Below are positions 53,945 through 62,905 of a stretch of 64,000 nucleotides of DNA, in pieces. Within the stretch, counting starts at the first letter, position 1, and every line of letters begins with the position of its first letter. This DNA is from M50B103 sp041667565 (GTDB lineage Bacteria > Fidelibacterota > Fidelibacteria > Fidelibacterales > Fidelibacteraceae): positions 7,908 through 71,907 of the forward strand of contig CAZNFT010000004.1 of assembly GCA_964572745.1 (NCBI GenBank), written 5' to 3'. The position numbers and the translations under genes were made by a program. The notes beneath the pieces are model-generated. The model was not told the origin of the DNA and searched no databases. It worked only from the letters and a program-made list of their open reading frames with translations.

Positions 53945-53992
53945 CCCTCCTTGTATATTGATTTTTCTTACAAAATCAATATACAAGGAGGG
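53945..53992. repeat. Perfect 21-bp inverted repeat (hairpin)
   Basis: Arms 53945-53965 and 53972-53992 are exact reverse complements, separated by a 6-base loop TCTTAC. The arms begin CCCTCCTTG and end CAAGGAGGG. No T-run follows on the plus strand, so it is not a classic terminator. Confidence 0.97.
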
Positions 53993-54002
53993 TCAGCTCT
54001 TC

Positions 54003-54270
54003 AGTAAAGCAATCTTGTACATCCAGTTATCCAGTCAACAGGGTAATCCAGTCATCCTGTCAGAAAAGCAATCTTGTACATCCAGTTATCCAGTCAACAG
54101 GGTAATCCAGTCATCCTGTCAGAAAAGCAATCTTGTACATCCAGCTATCCAGTCAACAGGGTAATCCAGTCAACAGGGTAATCCAGTCATCCTGCCGGAA
54201 AAGCAATCTTGTACATCCAGTTATCCTGTCAACAAGGTTATCCTGTCAACAATCTTTCCCGTCATCCTCT
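54003..54270 (+). repeat. 59-bp tandem repeat array
   Basis: The landmark AATCTTGTAC begins at 54011, 54070, 54129 and 54205. The first two intervals are exactly 59 bp; the third is 76 bp owing to a 17-bp internal duplication (AGTCAACAGGGTAATCC). Each unit is itself built of TCCAGT(T/C)A / TCCTGTC modules related to the looser tract at 45.4-45.6 kb. The last unit is degenerate. Confidence 0.95.
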
Positions 54271-54345
54271 CAACTTAATGGATGCTTTTGAGCATAAAAT
54301 TCAATAGATTTTGCTCATAAAAAACAAAGCTGAAAGGAGACTTAT

Positions 54346-55845
54346 ATGAAAGCTTTAAAAAACATTTTGTTAGAGATAAAGAAAATTGAATCTGCCGCCT
54401 CAGTTCTTCATTGGGATCAGGAAACATACATGCCCAAAGGTGGCGGTGCCTATAGAGCAGAAGTCCTGGCTTATATGAGTTTATTACATCATCAGATGTC
54501 AACGGGTAAAAAATTGAAAGATGAACTCGCAAAATATATCGATCTTGAAAGTGGCAAAATTCTTGATAAGGATCTTAATGAAAACAATAAAAGAATGGTT
54601 TATCTGCTATGGAAAGATCTCAAGAAAATCTCGGTTTTACCTGAAGAATTTGTCGAGGAAATGTCCAGACATACCTCAGCAACTCAGCAAGCTTGGTTTA
54701 AAGCCAAAGAAGCCAAAGATTTTTCCGCTTATGCACCGTTCTTGGAAAAGATGATAGCACTAAAGAAAAAAGAAGCTGATTATCTTGGCTATGAAGATAA
54801 GCCTTATGATGCCTTGCTTGATAATTTTGAACCAGGTATGACTACGGAACGTGTTGCCGCTTTATTTACCGATCTTAAACCTCGTTTGGTCAAACTTGTT
54901 GAAAAAATTCGTGCGGCTGAGCAGATCGATGATGCTCCCTTACAACAGCTTTTTGATACAGATGAACAATGGAAGTTTGGAATGAAAGTCGCAAAAGATA
55001 TGGGCTTGGACATGGATTGCGCCCGCCAGGATGTTTCTGCGCATCCTTTCACTATTGGTTTTCATCCTGAAGATGTCCGTATTACAACTCGTTTGAACGA
55101 CAAAATGTTGCTGTCGGGTTTATTTTCCACCATCCATGAAAGTGGGCATGCAATTTATGAACAAGGATTAAATAAAGAAGAATTTGGCACACCACTTGCA
55201 GAGGCCACATCCTTTGGTATTCATGAGAGCCAATCCCGTTTATGGGAAAACCAGATTGGACGCTCAAAAGAATTCTGGTCGTATGAATTCCCTGTTTTAC
55301 AAGAACATTTTCCGCAGTTAAAAAATGTGACACTTGATGACTGGTATCGTATGGTAAATATTGTAAAGCCCTCACTTATTCGCGTTGAATCGGATGAAGT
55401 CTATTACTCACTCCATATTATGCTTCGTTTTGATATGGAAAGTATGATCATTAATGGTGATGTTGATATAAATGATATTCCCAAATTGTGGAATGATAAA
55501 ATGGAAGAATACTTTGGTATCCGCCCGGAAAACGATGCTGAAGGAGTAATGCAAGATGTTCACTGGTCCTTTGGTGGTTTTGGGTATTTCCCATCTTATG
55601 CCATGGGCAATCTTTATGGAGCGCAAATTCTTGAACAGGCTGATATGGAAATTCCCAAATTGTGGGACAAGATCAAAGCTGGTGATTTTAAAGTATTAAA
55701 AGAATGGTTGAATGAAAAAGTCCATAAACTTGGCCGTTATTATGATCCGGAGGATCTGATCATGGCAATTTCAAGAAAAGCTTTGAGTGCCGATGCTTTT
55801 ATGGATTATCTGGAAGAAAAATACACAGAGATCTATAATCTCTAG
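54346..55845 (+). CDS. M32-family metallocarboxypeptidase
   Basis: 499 residues, full length for thermostable carboxypeptidase 1/Taq. The zinc site is HESGH in STIHESGHAIYEQGL with the downstream Glu in GIHESQSRLWENQIGRS; GIRPENDAEGVMQDVHWSFGGFGYFPSYAMGNLYGAQ is another M32 hallmark. It removes C-terminal amino acids from peptides in the cytoplasm, probably completing protein degradation for fermentation. AAGGAG lies 7 nt before the ATG. It is convergent with the ammonia-lyase gene and shares a bidirectional terminator. Confidence 0.96.
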   Translation: MKALKNILLEIKKIESAASVLHWDQETYMPKGGGAYRAEVLAYMSLLHHQMSTGKKLKDELAKYIDLESGKILDKDLNENNKRMVYLLWKDLKKISVLPEEFVEEMSRHTSATQQAWFKAKEAKDFSAYAPFLEKMIALKKKEADYLGYEDKPYDALLDNFEPGMTTERVAALFTDLKPRLVKLVEKIRAAEQIDDAPLQQLFDTDEQWKFGMKVAKDMGLDMDCARQDVSAHPFTIGFHPEDVRITTRLNDKMLLSGLFSTIHESGHAIYEQGLNKEEFGTPLAEATSFGIHESQSRLWENQIGRSKEFWSYEFPVLQEHFPQLKNVTLDDWYRMVNIVKPSLIRVESDEVYYSLHIMLRFDMESMIINGDVDINDIPKLWNDKMEEYFGIRPENDAEGVMQDVHWSFGGFGYFPSYAMGNLYGAQILEQADMEIPKLWDKIKAGDFKVLKEWLNEKVHKLGRYYDPEDLIMAISRKALSADAFMDYLEEKYTEIYNL

Positions 55846-55934
55846 TACTGCTTTTCCGCAGGAGCTCTCAAGGAGCGAAGGTAGAAGCACCGAGAAAATA
55901 GCGATAGCTACAGAAAGATATATATCTAAAGAAA

Positions 55935-55963
55935 AAAAGTCTGAGAAATATTCTCAGACTTTT
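55935..55963. terminator. Bidirectional terminator
   Basis: 13-bp perfect stem (AAAAGTCTGAGAA with TTCTCAGACTTTT) around ATA. A-rich 5' and T-rich 3' flanks allow it to end both the M32 gene (plus) and the ammonia-lyase gene (minus). Confidence 0.9.
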
Positions 55964-55990
55964 TATTTAATGGAATATTTATTTTAAGCA

Positions 55991-57112
55991 TTATGTATAG
56001 TTTAGATCATCAACTATTTCAGCAAAGACCAGCTTATCTGTATCGCCTTCGGTGCTGATGAATAAAATATTGCTGTTTTCATTCATATTCAGATCATCTT
56101 TCACTTCTCTTAGCTCAGCTTCATTCATGAGTGCAAGAAAACCTGCAAGACCGGCGGCTCCGGATTCTCCGGAAATAATTCTTTTATCTGAAGCATTGGG
56201 ATAATATAGTTCACGAATGGCTTTTCTTGTGTAATCGTCATTGACTTTTAGAGAAAGGTCAGTACCGCTTTTAATTATACCCCAGGCCCCCATAGAAGGT
56301 GTTGCACAATTTAATCCGGCCATAATTGTCGTGCCGCTTCCCTTGGAAGTTGAGATCTTATCATTTTTAAAGCTAAGGAGAATTCCATCTGCTTCTTCGG
56401 GCTCGACAATCACGATCTTTGGTTTATTCTTGCCATATTTATTTAAATAGTGGAAAACTCCCGATCCGGCAAAACTTCCAACACCTGCTTGCAAGAAAAC
56501 AATGTCAATATCATCTTTTTTTTCAAGACTTTTTTCAATTTCTTTGAACATGGTCAAATATCCGGCCATGATCAAGGCAGGAATTTCCGTATAGCCCTCC
56601 CAAGCAGTGTCCTGGACTAATGCCCAATTATTTTCTAGAGATTTATTTTTTGCGGTTTCGCAAGCTTTATCGTAATCTCCGGCTATCTGGATTACTTTTG
56701 CACCTTGTGCTTCTATGGCTTCAATACGTTTTTTAGTTGTATCGCCGGGTACATAAATGACAGATTTTTTCCCAAGATTTTTTGCAGACCAGGCGACAGC
56801 TCTACCATGATTCCCATCGGTAGCTGTACAAATAGTTTCAATATTAGGGTCACTTTCTAAGACTTTATGGACTGCATAAGAAGCCCCCAGACCTTTAAAA
56901 GCGTTTAAACCAAATCTATATGATTCATCTTTTAAGTAAATATTTTTAACACCATATTTTTTAGCAAGACCGGGTAAGTGAGTTAAGGGAGTTGCTTTAT
57001 ATTCCGGTAAAGTGCTATGAAATTCAATTGCATTGGATTTTTTTAGAATTGAAGATGTTTCATCGATTATTATAATATTATCCGGTGAATTCTTATAATA
57101 TTTTTGGTCCAT
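55991..57112 (-). CDS. Diaminopropionate ammonia-lyase-like PLP enzyme
   Basis: 373 residues of a fold-type II PLP enzyme. The Schiff-base Lys is in LNAFKGLGASYA; TATDGNHGRAVAWSAKNLGK and VQDTAWEGYTEIPALIMAGYLTMFKEI and VFLQAGVGSFAGS are diagnostic of YgeX/DpaL diaminopropionate ammonia-lyase. The reaction turns 2,3-diaminopropionate (and often D-serine) into pyruvate and ammonia, feeding amino-acid fermentation. AAGGA lies upstream of the ATG. It is the third gene of a possible unit with the aldehyde dehydrogenase (84-bp gap) and SDR. Confidence 0.88.
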   Translation of the reverse strand: MDQKYYKNSPDNIIIIDETSSILKKSNAIEFHSTLPEYKATPLTHLPGLAKKYGVKNIYLKDESYRFGLNAFKGLGASYAVHKVLESDPNIETICTATDGNHGRAVAWSAKNLGKKSVIYVPGDTTKKRIEAIEAQGAKVIQIAGDYDKACETAKNKSLENNWALVQDTAWEGYTEIPALIMAGYLTMFKEIEKSLEKKDDIDIVFLQAGVGSFAGSGVFHYLNKYGKNKPKIVIVEPEEADGILLSFKNDKISTSKGSGTTIMAGLNCATPSMGAWGIIKSGTDLSLKVNDDYTRKAIRELYYPNASDKRIISGESGAAGLAGFLALMNEAELREVKDDLNMNENSNILFISTEGDTDKLVFAEIVDDLNYT

Positions 57113-57196
57113 TTCTTATCCTTTTATCTCATTAATATTCAAGTGAAAATATACTGAAGTTTCGTCAGTTGTTTAAGCAATAATTTATTAACCGAG

Positions 57197-58570
57197 CTAA
57201 ATGATCTTCTTGGCAATTTTAAAATATTTAAAAGGCGGATATTTAAAGGGCAAATCAATTTTAGTTGGAGTTGTGATGACTGCTCGTTTATTGCTAAAAG
57301 CCAAGAAACTTTCCCTGCCATGATAATTTCCCATGCCGCTATTTCCTACGCCTCCAAAGGGGAGATCGTGGTTGGTGATATGCATGAGTGTATCATTGAT
57401 GGTCGCGCCGCCGGATGTAGTTCTTGCTAAAACATCTTTGGCATTCTTGTTTTTACCAAAATAGTAAAAGGCTAAGGGCTTTTCGTGTTTGTTGACGAAA
57501 TCCATCGTTTCATTAATATCTTCAAAAGTCATGACAGGCAAAATAGGACCGAAAATCTCTTCTTGCATTACCAAGAAATCAGGATTGACATTATCAATAA
57601 TAGTCGGTGAAACAAAACGCTCTTTTTTATCGATCTCGCCACCCGAATGTATTTTACCCTCTTGTAGTAGCTTTTCCAATCTGTTGACTGCTTGATTATT
57701 TACAATGCGTGGATAAAAGCGACTTTCTTTGAGATCGTCGCCATACATGTCTTTGATATGGAAAACGATCTTGTCTAGTAATTCATCCTTTATTGTACTG
57801 TGAGCAAAAAGATAGTCGGGAGCAATGCAGGTTTGTCCCGCATTGATGAGTTTCCCCCAGGCAATGCGCTTGGCAGCGATATCGATATTGGCATCTTTAT
57901 CGACTATGCAGGGACTTTTTCCGCCTAGCTCTAAAACAACAGGTGTTAAATTCTTTGCAGCCGCTTGCATGACGATTTTGCCTAAGGCAGGACTTCCTGT
58001 AAAGAAAATTATATCGAAGCGCTGGTCCAAGAGAATTTGATTAACTTCTCTGTTACCTTGAACAAGGCAGATATAATCAGTCGGAAAAAACTCGGCGATC
58101 ATATCCGCCATGATCTCAGCAACGTTTGGCGTATAAGGCGATGGTTTTAGCACACAACAGCAACCTGCAGATATAGCACCGATGAGAGAGTTAATAAGCA
58201 GATGGAAGGGATAATTCCAGGGGGCGATGATAAGAGCAAGACCCAGCGGTTCATAAATCAATTTACTTGAAGAAGGCAAAACATGTAGGGGAGTGTGTAC
58301 TCTTCTTGTTTTAGCCCATTTTTTCAGGTGCTTGATATGATTATCAATTTCACCTGTTACAATGCTGATCTCGGTCAGATAGGCCTCTTCGGGTGATTTT
58401 CGAAGATCTTTCCACAGAGCATCCTCGATCTTAGTCTGATATTTTATAACAGCTTCCTTAAGCCTGCGAAGTTGTTTTAGTCTGAAGCTGATATTTTTGC
58501 TTTCATGAGTAGCAAAAAACGCTCTTTGGCTTTCAATGTATTTGATGATGGTATCTTTTTTAGTATTCAT
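57197..58570 (-). CDS. Aldehyde dehydrogenase, ALDH3-like class
   Basis: 457 residues, slightly short, as usual for ALDH3. The NAD-binding IIAPWNYPFHLLINSLIGAISAGCCCVLKPSPYTP, general base Glu in LELGGKSPCIV, and nucleophile Cys in NAGQTCIAPDY are all present; PFGGVGNSGMGNYHG is near the C-terminus. It oxidises medium/long-chain aldehydes. The C-terminal hydrophobic/basic end (LPFKYPPFKYFKIAKKII) resembles a membrane-association tail. The SDR gene is 20 bp upstream, so a joint role in fatty aldehyde metabolism is plausible. Confidence 0.93.
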   Translation of the reverse strand: MNTKKDTIIKYIESQRAFFATHESKNISFRLKQLRRLKEAVIKYQTKIEDALWKDLRKSPEEAYLTEISIVTGEIDNHIKHLKKWAKTRRVHTPLHVLPSSSKLIYEPLGLALIIAPWNYPFHLLINSLIGAISAGCCCVLKPSPYTPNVAEIMADMIAEFFPTDYICLVQGNREVNQILLDQRFDIIFFTGSPALGKIVMQAAAKNLTPVVLELGGKSPCIVDKDANIDIAAKRIAWGKLINAGQTCIAPDYLFAHSTIKDELLDKIVFHIKDMYGDDLKESRFYPRIVNNQAVNRLEKLLQEGKIHSGGEIDKKERFVSPTIIDNVNPDFLVMQEEIFGPILPVMTFEDINETMDFVNKHEKPLAFYYFGKNKNAKDVLARTTSGGATINDTLMHITNHDLPFGGVGNSGMGNYHGRESFLAFSNKRAVITTPTKIDLPFKYPPFKYFKIAKKII

Positions 58571-58590
58571 TTTTCAACTCTTTATTGTGA

Positions 58591-59400
58591 TTAATTATTT
58601 TTTCGACCTGTAAAATTTTCCATAGTTTTATGGATCCCAAGCACGCTACCGACAAACCAATCGAAGACATTAATGGACATAAGTGCTTGCCCGAATCGGG
58701 TAAGTCTATAAATATATCCGGGGATAGTCAGCATTTTTTTGTTCTTTTCAATGGCTTTTATAATAGTAAGTGATGCTGCTTCCGGTTCAAGGATTTTAAT
58801 CTTGGATTTTACGCCATCGAACATTCCTGTATTGATATAGTAGGGCATGATAGTCGTTATATTCACATTTTTTTTGAGTTTTTTCATTTCTAGCCGAATA
58901 CTATCTGACCAACCTATCGTTGCCCATTTACTTGCAGCATAAACCGACATTTTGGGATTTGAAATAATTCCGGCAGATGAAGCAATATTACAGATATGGC
59001 CGGAATTTTGATCAAGCATGTCATTAAGAAATTCCAGACTCAGCTGCATGGGAGCAATGGCATTGATCTCCATTGTTTTATTGATCTCAGTTGTTGAATG
59101 TTTATGAAAATATTTTCCAACAACAATTCCCGCGTTATTTATAAGTACATCAACGATGCCTATTTCTTCTCTGACTTTTTTAGCATTTTCTTGAATTTGT
59201 CTGATCTTGGAAACATCTACTTTATAACCCGAAATATTACCTTTGGGATATAGTTCAGAAATTGTCTCATCGATCTTTAGTTCGTTGATATCCCAGATAA
59301 TTACTTTTGCTTGTCGTTCCAGCATTAAACGCGCCATGATCTTACCTATACCCGATGCGCCACCGGTAATAAGAACTACTTTGTCCTTGAGATCTTTCAT
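58591..59400 (-). CDS. Short-chain dehydrogenase/reductase
   Basis: 269 residues, classical SDR: TGGASGIGKIMA (NAD(P)-binding), NNAGIVVGKYFHK, catalytic Ser in NIASSAGIIS and YAASK (Tyr/Lys). It resembles the retinol-dehydrogenase/DHRS-like group that acts on fatty aldehydes or retinoids. The C-terminal third (LTIPGYIYRLTRFGQALMSINVFDWFVGSVLGIHKTMENF) is hydrophobic, suggesting membrane association. It is the first gene of a leftward SDR-ALDH-ammonia-lyase series. Confidence 0.92.
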   Translation of the reverse strand: MKDLKDKVVLITGGASGIGKIMARLMLERQAKVIIWDINELKIDETISELYPKGNISGYKVDVSKIRQIQENAKKVREEIGIVDVLINNAGIVVGKYFHKHSTTEINKTMEINAIAPMQLSLEFLNDMLDQNSGHICNIASSAGIISNPKMSVYAASKWATIGWSDSIRLEMKKLKKNVNITTIMPYYINTGMFDGVKSKIKILEPEAASLTIIKAIEKNKKMLTIPGYIYRLTRFGQALMSINVFDWFVGSVLGIHKTMENFTGRKNN

Positions 59401-59655
59401 TTTATAACCTGTTTGTTTTTTTTAATTGCAAGAATGATGTGCTACATTATTCTTGAATGACAGGAAATAAAGTTCTTTGCTATAGCTTTATTTAATTTCC
59501 CGCTTTTATTAACCAAGTTTACTAAGTTAAAAAAATATGGGCATACTTACAAGAAATTTGGGAGAATAGCTTGCTGATAAAGGCAATCATTCCTAGCGAT
59601 ATTCGCTTTTTAACTGTGTGCCGTTTTTTAGGAGCTTTCTATATCCCTATAATAT
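59401..59655. other. Spacer between SDR and solute-binding genes
   Basis: No gene. It contains a 10-bp hairpin (59430-59439 with 59445-59454, one G-U-type mismatch) and a lone GCGATATTCG motif near 59597 that also occurs in the core of the dispersed repeat; similarity elsewhere is too weak to call a copy. Confidence 0.4.
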
Positions 59656-59661
59656 TTAGGG
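59645..59661 (-). other. Hairpin over the stop codon of copy A
   Basis: CCCTA-TAATATT-TAGGG spans the stop codon region. The same 17 bases recur at the end of copy B (61260-61276). The stem is only 5 bp and there is no strong T-run, so it is a weak terminator at best. Confidence 0.4.
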
Positions 59662-61122
59662 CATTGGAATTCCACTATACCATTTATTCCAGATCGTTTC
59701 GAATGTGCCATCTGCTTTCATAGCATCGAGATGGCCTTGCCATTCCCGGACAGTACTTGAAGGTGTATCCAATGAAAAAGCGATATAACTGTCATAATCC
59801 AATGCTTTAATATGTTGGGTCAGGTCAGTCATTGGCACTTTGTTTATATTAGCCAACCATAACATATCCGTATCTGGTATCAAGATTGCCTGAACCTCTC
59901 CACTGATTAACTGAACAAAAGTTTTCTCTGTTGTTAGTGAGCTGGCATCGATATTTTGAAAGTTATTCTCGATAAGAAAATCATGGCTAAACCAACCATT
60001 CGGCGTGCCGATGGATGTGAGTGCTTTGGCATCTTCAAGTGTTTCTATACTTAATTCGGAAGAGGCAAGGGTATAGAAATATGTTTTATTTGGAGAGAGA
60101 GGTCCAACCCATTGAAACATGTTTTCACGTTCGGGAGTGCGGGCTGTAGCAAATACTGCGCTGTTTGGCAGGTACTGCGCAATCTCGTAAGCATCATTCC
60201 ATAGGGTCATATTTATATTATTAACATAGCCGGTTCTTGACTGAATTTCATTTAGCATATCTATAGAAGAGCCTTCTGATATTTCCCACATACTTTCTCT
60301 AGAGTTGTAGCTGCTGGGCGGTGAAAACTCGGTAAATAACTGAATAGTTCCCGCTATGTGTTCTTCTGGCATTAAAGCTATGTATTTACGTACGGTAGCT
60401 ACTGTACTTTTATTTTTTATTAAAGTTTCAATAGAATTCTGGACACTGGCAACAAGGGCATCATTTACGTCTTTTGAAAAGGCAATATAATAATAAACAG
60501 TTAGATATCGTGTGACAGTTTGGACATTCGATAGAAAATACCCTCCGGGAAGCGCTGATAGTAAATGGTAAAAGTCACTTGCTATATAAGGTACTGCGCC
60601 ACCCATAAATACATCTAATGCCTCACTATAAGTGTCGTAATAAACGAGGTTGGTAAAACCCAAATTTTCAAGGGTGGTTGTCTCTAACCAGTCCCTAACT
60701 ACCACAATGCCCGAAAGCTGTTTACACATGTCTATGTGCAATGGATATTCATCGCTTATCGGTTCTCCATTTCCAAATATTCCGTACATTCCCTGGCTGG
60801 TAGGACCTGCCCATTTGAAAAGATCTTTGCGTTCTGGGGAATAAGCTACAGTAAGTAGAGCTTTATTAGGACCACTTAAGACCGCATTGTAGGCGTCATC
60901 CCAGATATTTGCCATAGTCAGGTTGACATCAAGGTTTGCACTTTGCATTGCTTCACTGGCAATATCTGCATCTATCCCAACAATTTCATCATCGACTATA
61001 AAAAAGTTGGGAGTGAATTCGATACCGAAGACCTCGATGCTTTCATTTCCATTATTTCTTTGACAGCTGATCACAAAGAGTGCCGACAATAATAATATGA
61101 ATAGAATTCTAATTGATTTCAT
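59656..61122 (-). CDS. Solute-binding lipoprotein with two tandem binding domains (copy A)
   Basis: 488 residues. Lipobox FVISC (Cys20). Two SBP-type domains are fused: the first (about 25-250) contains WDDAYNAVLSGPNKALLTVAYSPERKDLFKWAGPTS, and the second (about 255-488) contains WNDAYEIAQYLPNSAVFATARTPERENMFQWVGPLS. Both resemble the amino-acid-binding family 3 (PF00497). No permease or ATPase gene is adjacent. AGGAAG precedes the ATG. The neighbouring copy B is a recent tandem duplicate, most similar at the C-terminus. Confidence 0.88.
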   Translation of the reverse strand: MKSIRILFILLLSALFVISCQRNNGNESIEVFGIEFTPNFFIVDDEIVGIDADIASEAMQSANLDVNLTMANIWDDAYNAVLSGPNKALLTVAYSPERKDLFKWAGPTSQGMYGIFGNGEPISDEYPLHIDMCKQLSGIVVVRDWLETTTLENLGFTNLVYYDTYSEALDVFMGGAVPYIASDFYHLLSALPGGYFLSNVQTVTRYLTVYYYIAFSKDVNDALVASVQNSIETLIKNKSTVATVRKYIALMPEEHIAGTIQLFTEFSPPSSYNSRESMWEISEGSSIDMLNEIQSRTGYVNNINMTLWNDAYEIAQYLPNSAVFATARTPERENMFQWVGPLSPNKTYFYTLASSELSIETLEDAKALTSIGTPNGWFSHDFLIENNFQNIDASSLTTEKTFVQLISGEVQAILIPDTDMLWLANINKVPMTDLTQHIKALDYDSYIAFSLDTPSSTVREWQGHLDAMKADGTFETIWNKWYSGIPMP

Positions 61123-61270
61123 GTGTCTTCCTTATAATTTTTTTATTCTGAGCTACGATCATAGAATTTTTTAATTTTTGCCCTTAAATCATCATAGTAA
61201 AAGAGATATTAAAACTGTGATAAACTTCTGGATCAAAGCAGGGTAAAAGCTTTCTACATCCCTATAATAT

Positions 61271-62737
61271 TTAGGGCATTGGAACTCCACTATACCATTT
61301 ATTCCAGATCGTTTCGAATGTGCCATCTGCCTTCAAGGCATCGAGATGCTCTTGCCATTCCCGGACAGTACTTGAAGGTGTATCCAAGGAAAAAGCGATA
61401 TAACTGTCATAATCCAATGCTTTAATATGTTGGGTCAGGTCGTTCATAGGCACTCCTGCCAAATCAGCTAAGCCTTTCATATCAGTATCCGGCATTAGAA
61501 GCGCCTGAACCTCACCATTTATAAGTTGATTAAAGGATTCTTGAGAAGTAAGTGAAGTAGCGTTAATGTTTTGAAAATCGTTGTTTATGAGAAAGTCATG
61601 ACTAAACCAACCATTTGGCGTGCCAATTGATTCAAGTGCTTTTGCTTGTTCAAGTGTTTTGATACTTAAACCCGAAGATGAAAGCGTATAAAAATAGGTT
61701 CTGTTGGGAGAGATTGGGCCAACCCATTGAAACATATTTTCACGTTCGTCTGTAAGGGCTGTAGCAAATAATGCGCTGTTTGGTAAATATTGCACAATGT
61801 TGTAAGCATCATTCCATAGGGTTAAATTTATGCTGTTAATATATCCTGTTCTATTCTGAATTTCATTTACAATATCGACGGATGAACCTTGTATTTCTAA
61901 GGAGGTGTTTCTCCCAGTGCTGTAACTGCTAGGTGGTGAAAATTCGGTAAAAAGCTGAATAGTTCCCGCGATGTAATCGTCGGGCATTATAGAGATGTAC
62001 TTTCTTACGATTGCGGTTGTACTTTGATTCTCAATCAAGGTTTGAAGCGAATTCTGAACGCTGTTGACAAGCGCATCGCTTACATCTTTGGAGAAAGCAA
62101 TGTAATAATAAACAGTGCGGTATCGTGTGATTGCACGAACATTGGATAAATAATATCCTTTAGGAAGTGTTGATGCTAAATGGTAAAAGTCGCTTGCTAT
62201 AAAAGGAACTTCGCCACTCATAAAAACATCTAATGCCTCATTGTAAGTATCGTAATAAACGAGGTTTGTAAAACCCAAATCTTCGAGACTTGTTGTTTCT
62301 AACCAGTTTTTTACAACAGCAATGGCGGGAAGCTGTTTGCATTTTTCTATTTGTAATGGGAATTCACTGCTTAGCGTATCGTTATTCCCAAGTATTCCAT
62401 ACATTCCTTGGCTTGTTGGACCTGCCCATTTGAAAAGATCTTTGCGTTCGGGGGTATATGCTACAGTCAATAGGGCCTTGTTTTGACCGCTTAATATTGT
62501 ATTATAGGCATCTTGCCATGTATCTGCCATACTTAATTCCATATCAACACTTGCATTTTGCATTGCTTCACTGGCAATATCTGCATCAATTCCAACAACT
62601 TCATCATCGACTATAAAAAAGTTGGGAATGAATTCGATACCAAAAACCTCAATATTTTCATCTCCATTATTTCTTTGACAGCTTAGTGCAAAGAGAACCG
62701 CCAAAAATAATATGAATAGAATTCTAATTGATTTCAT
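61271..62737 (-). CDS. Solute-binding lipoprotein with two tandem binding domains (copy B)
   Basis: 488 residues, same length as copy A and closely similar throughout. Lipobox FALSC (Cys20). The first domain contains WQDAYNTILSGQNKALLTVAYTPERKDLFKWAGPTS, the second WNDAYNIVQYLPNSALFATALTDERENMFQWVGPIS. The start region (GGAAGACACATG) and the hairpin at the stop codon are shared with copy A, so the duplicated unit runs from just upstream of the start to just beyond the stop. Differences are concentrated in the middle, hinting at changed ligand specificity. Confidence 0.88.
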   Translation of the reverse strand: MKSIRILFILFLAVLFALSCQRNNGDENIEVFGIEFIPNFFIVDDEVVGIDADIASEAMQNASVDMELSMADTWQDAYNTILSGQNKALLTVAYTPERKDLFKWAGPTSQGMYGILGNNDTLSSEFPLQIEKCKQLPAIAVVKNWLETTSLEDLGFTNLVYYDTYNEALDVFMSGEVPFIASDFYHLASTLPKGYYLSNVRAITRYRTVYYYIAFSKDVSDALVNSVQNSLQTLIENQSTTAIVRKYISIMPDDYIAGTIQLFTEFSPPSSYSTGRNTSLEIQGSSVDIVNEIQNRTGYINSINLTLWNDAYNIVQYLPNSALFATALTDERENMFQWVGPISPNRTYFYTLSSSGLSIKTLEQAKALESIGTPNGWFSHDFLINNDFQNINATSLTSQESFNQLINGEVQALLMPDTDMKGLADLAGVPMNDLTQHIKALDYDSYIAFSLDTPSSTVREWQEHLDALKADGTFETIWNKWYSGVPMP

Positions 62738-62905
62738 GTGTCTTCCTCTTAAATATGTGGTTATAAAATATAAATATTTTCAAGTTCATAAAGAATTGTT
62801 TCCATTTTTTTGAACTGCGGTTAAATAAAATTTACAATTCCGATCAGTGATAAAGCCAAATTAACAAGATTTCCTGATATTATTTAATAACTGTGTAAGT
62901 CGCTA

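Larger units (their letters stand above)
53846..54345. other. Gene-free region with hairpin and tandem repeats
   Basis: 500 bp between the dehydrogenase and the M32 peptidase. In order it holds an FCB-type intergenic sequence (53880-53940), a perfect long hairpin (53945-53992), a 59-bp tandem array (54003-54270) and the promoter/ribosome-binding site of the peptidase. Confidence 0.8.

Noticed and set aside
53958..54164. Open frame across the hairpin and tandem repeats
   Set aside because: The translation is just the repeat (SCTSSYPVNRV-type), with no ribosome-binding site or domain.
54003..54270. Possible CRISPR array
   Set aside because: The 59-bp units are repeated end to end without unique spacers, and no cas gene is present.
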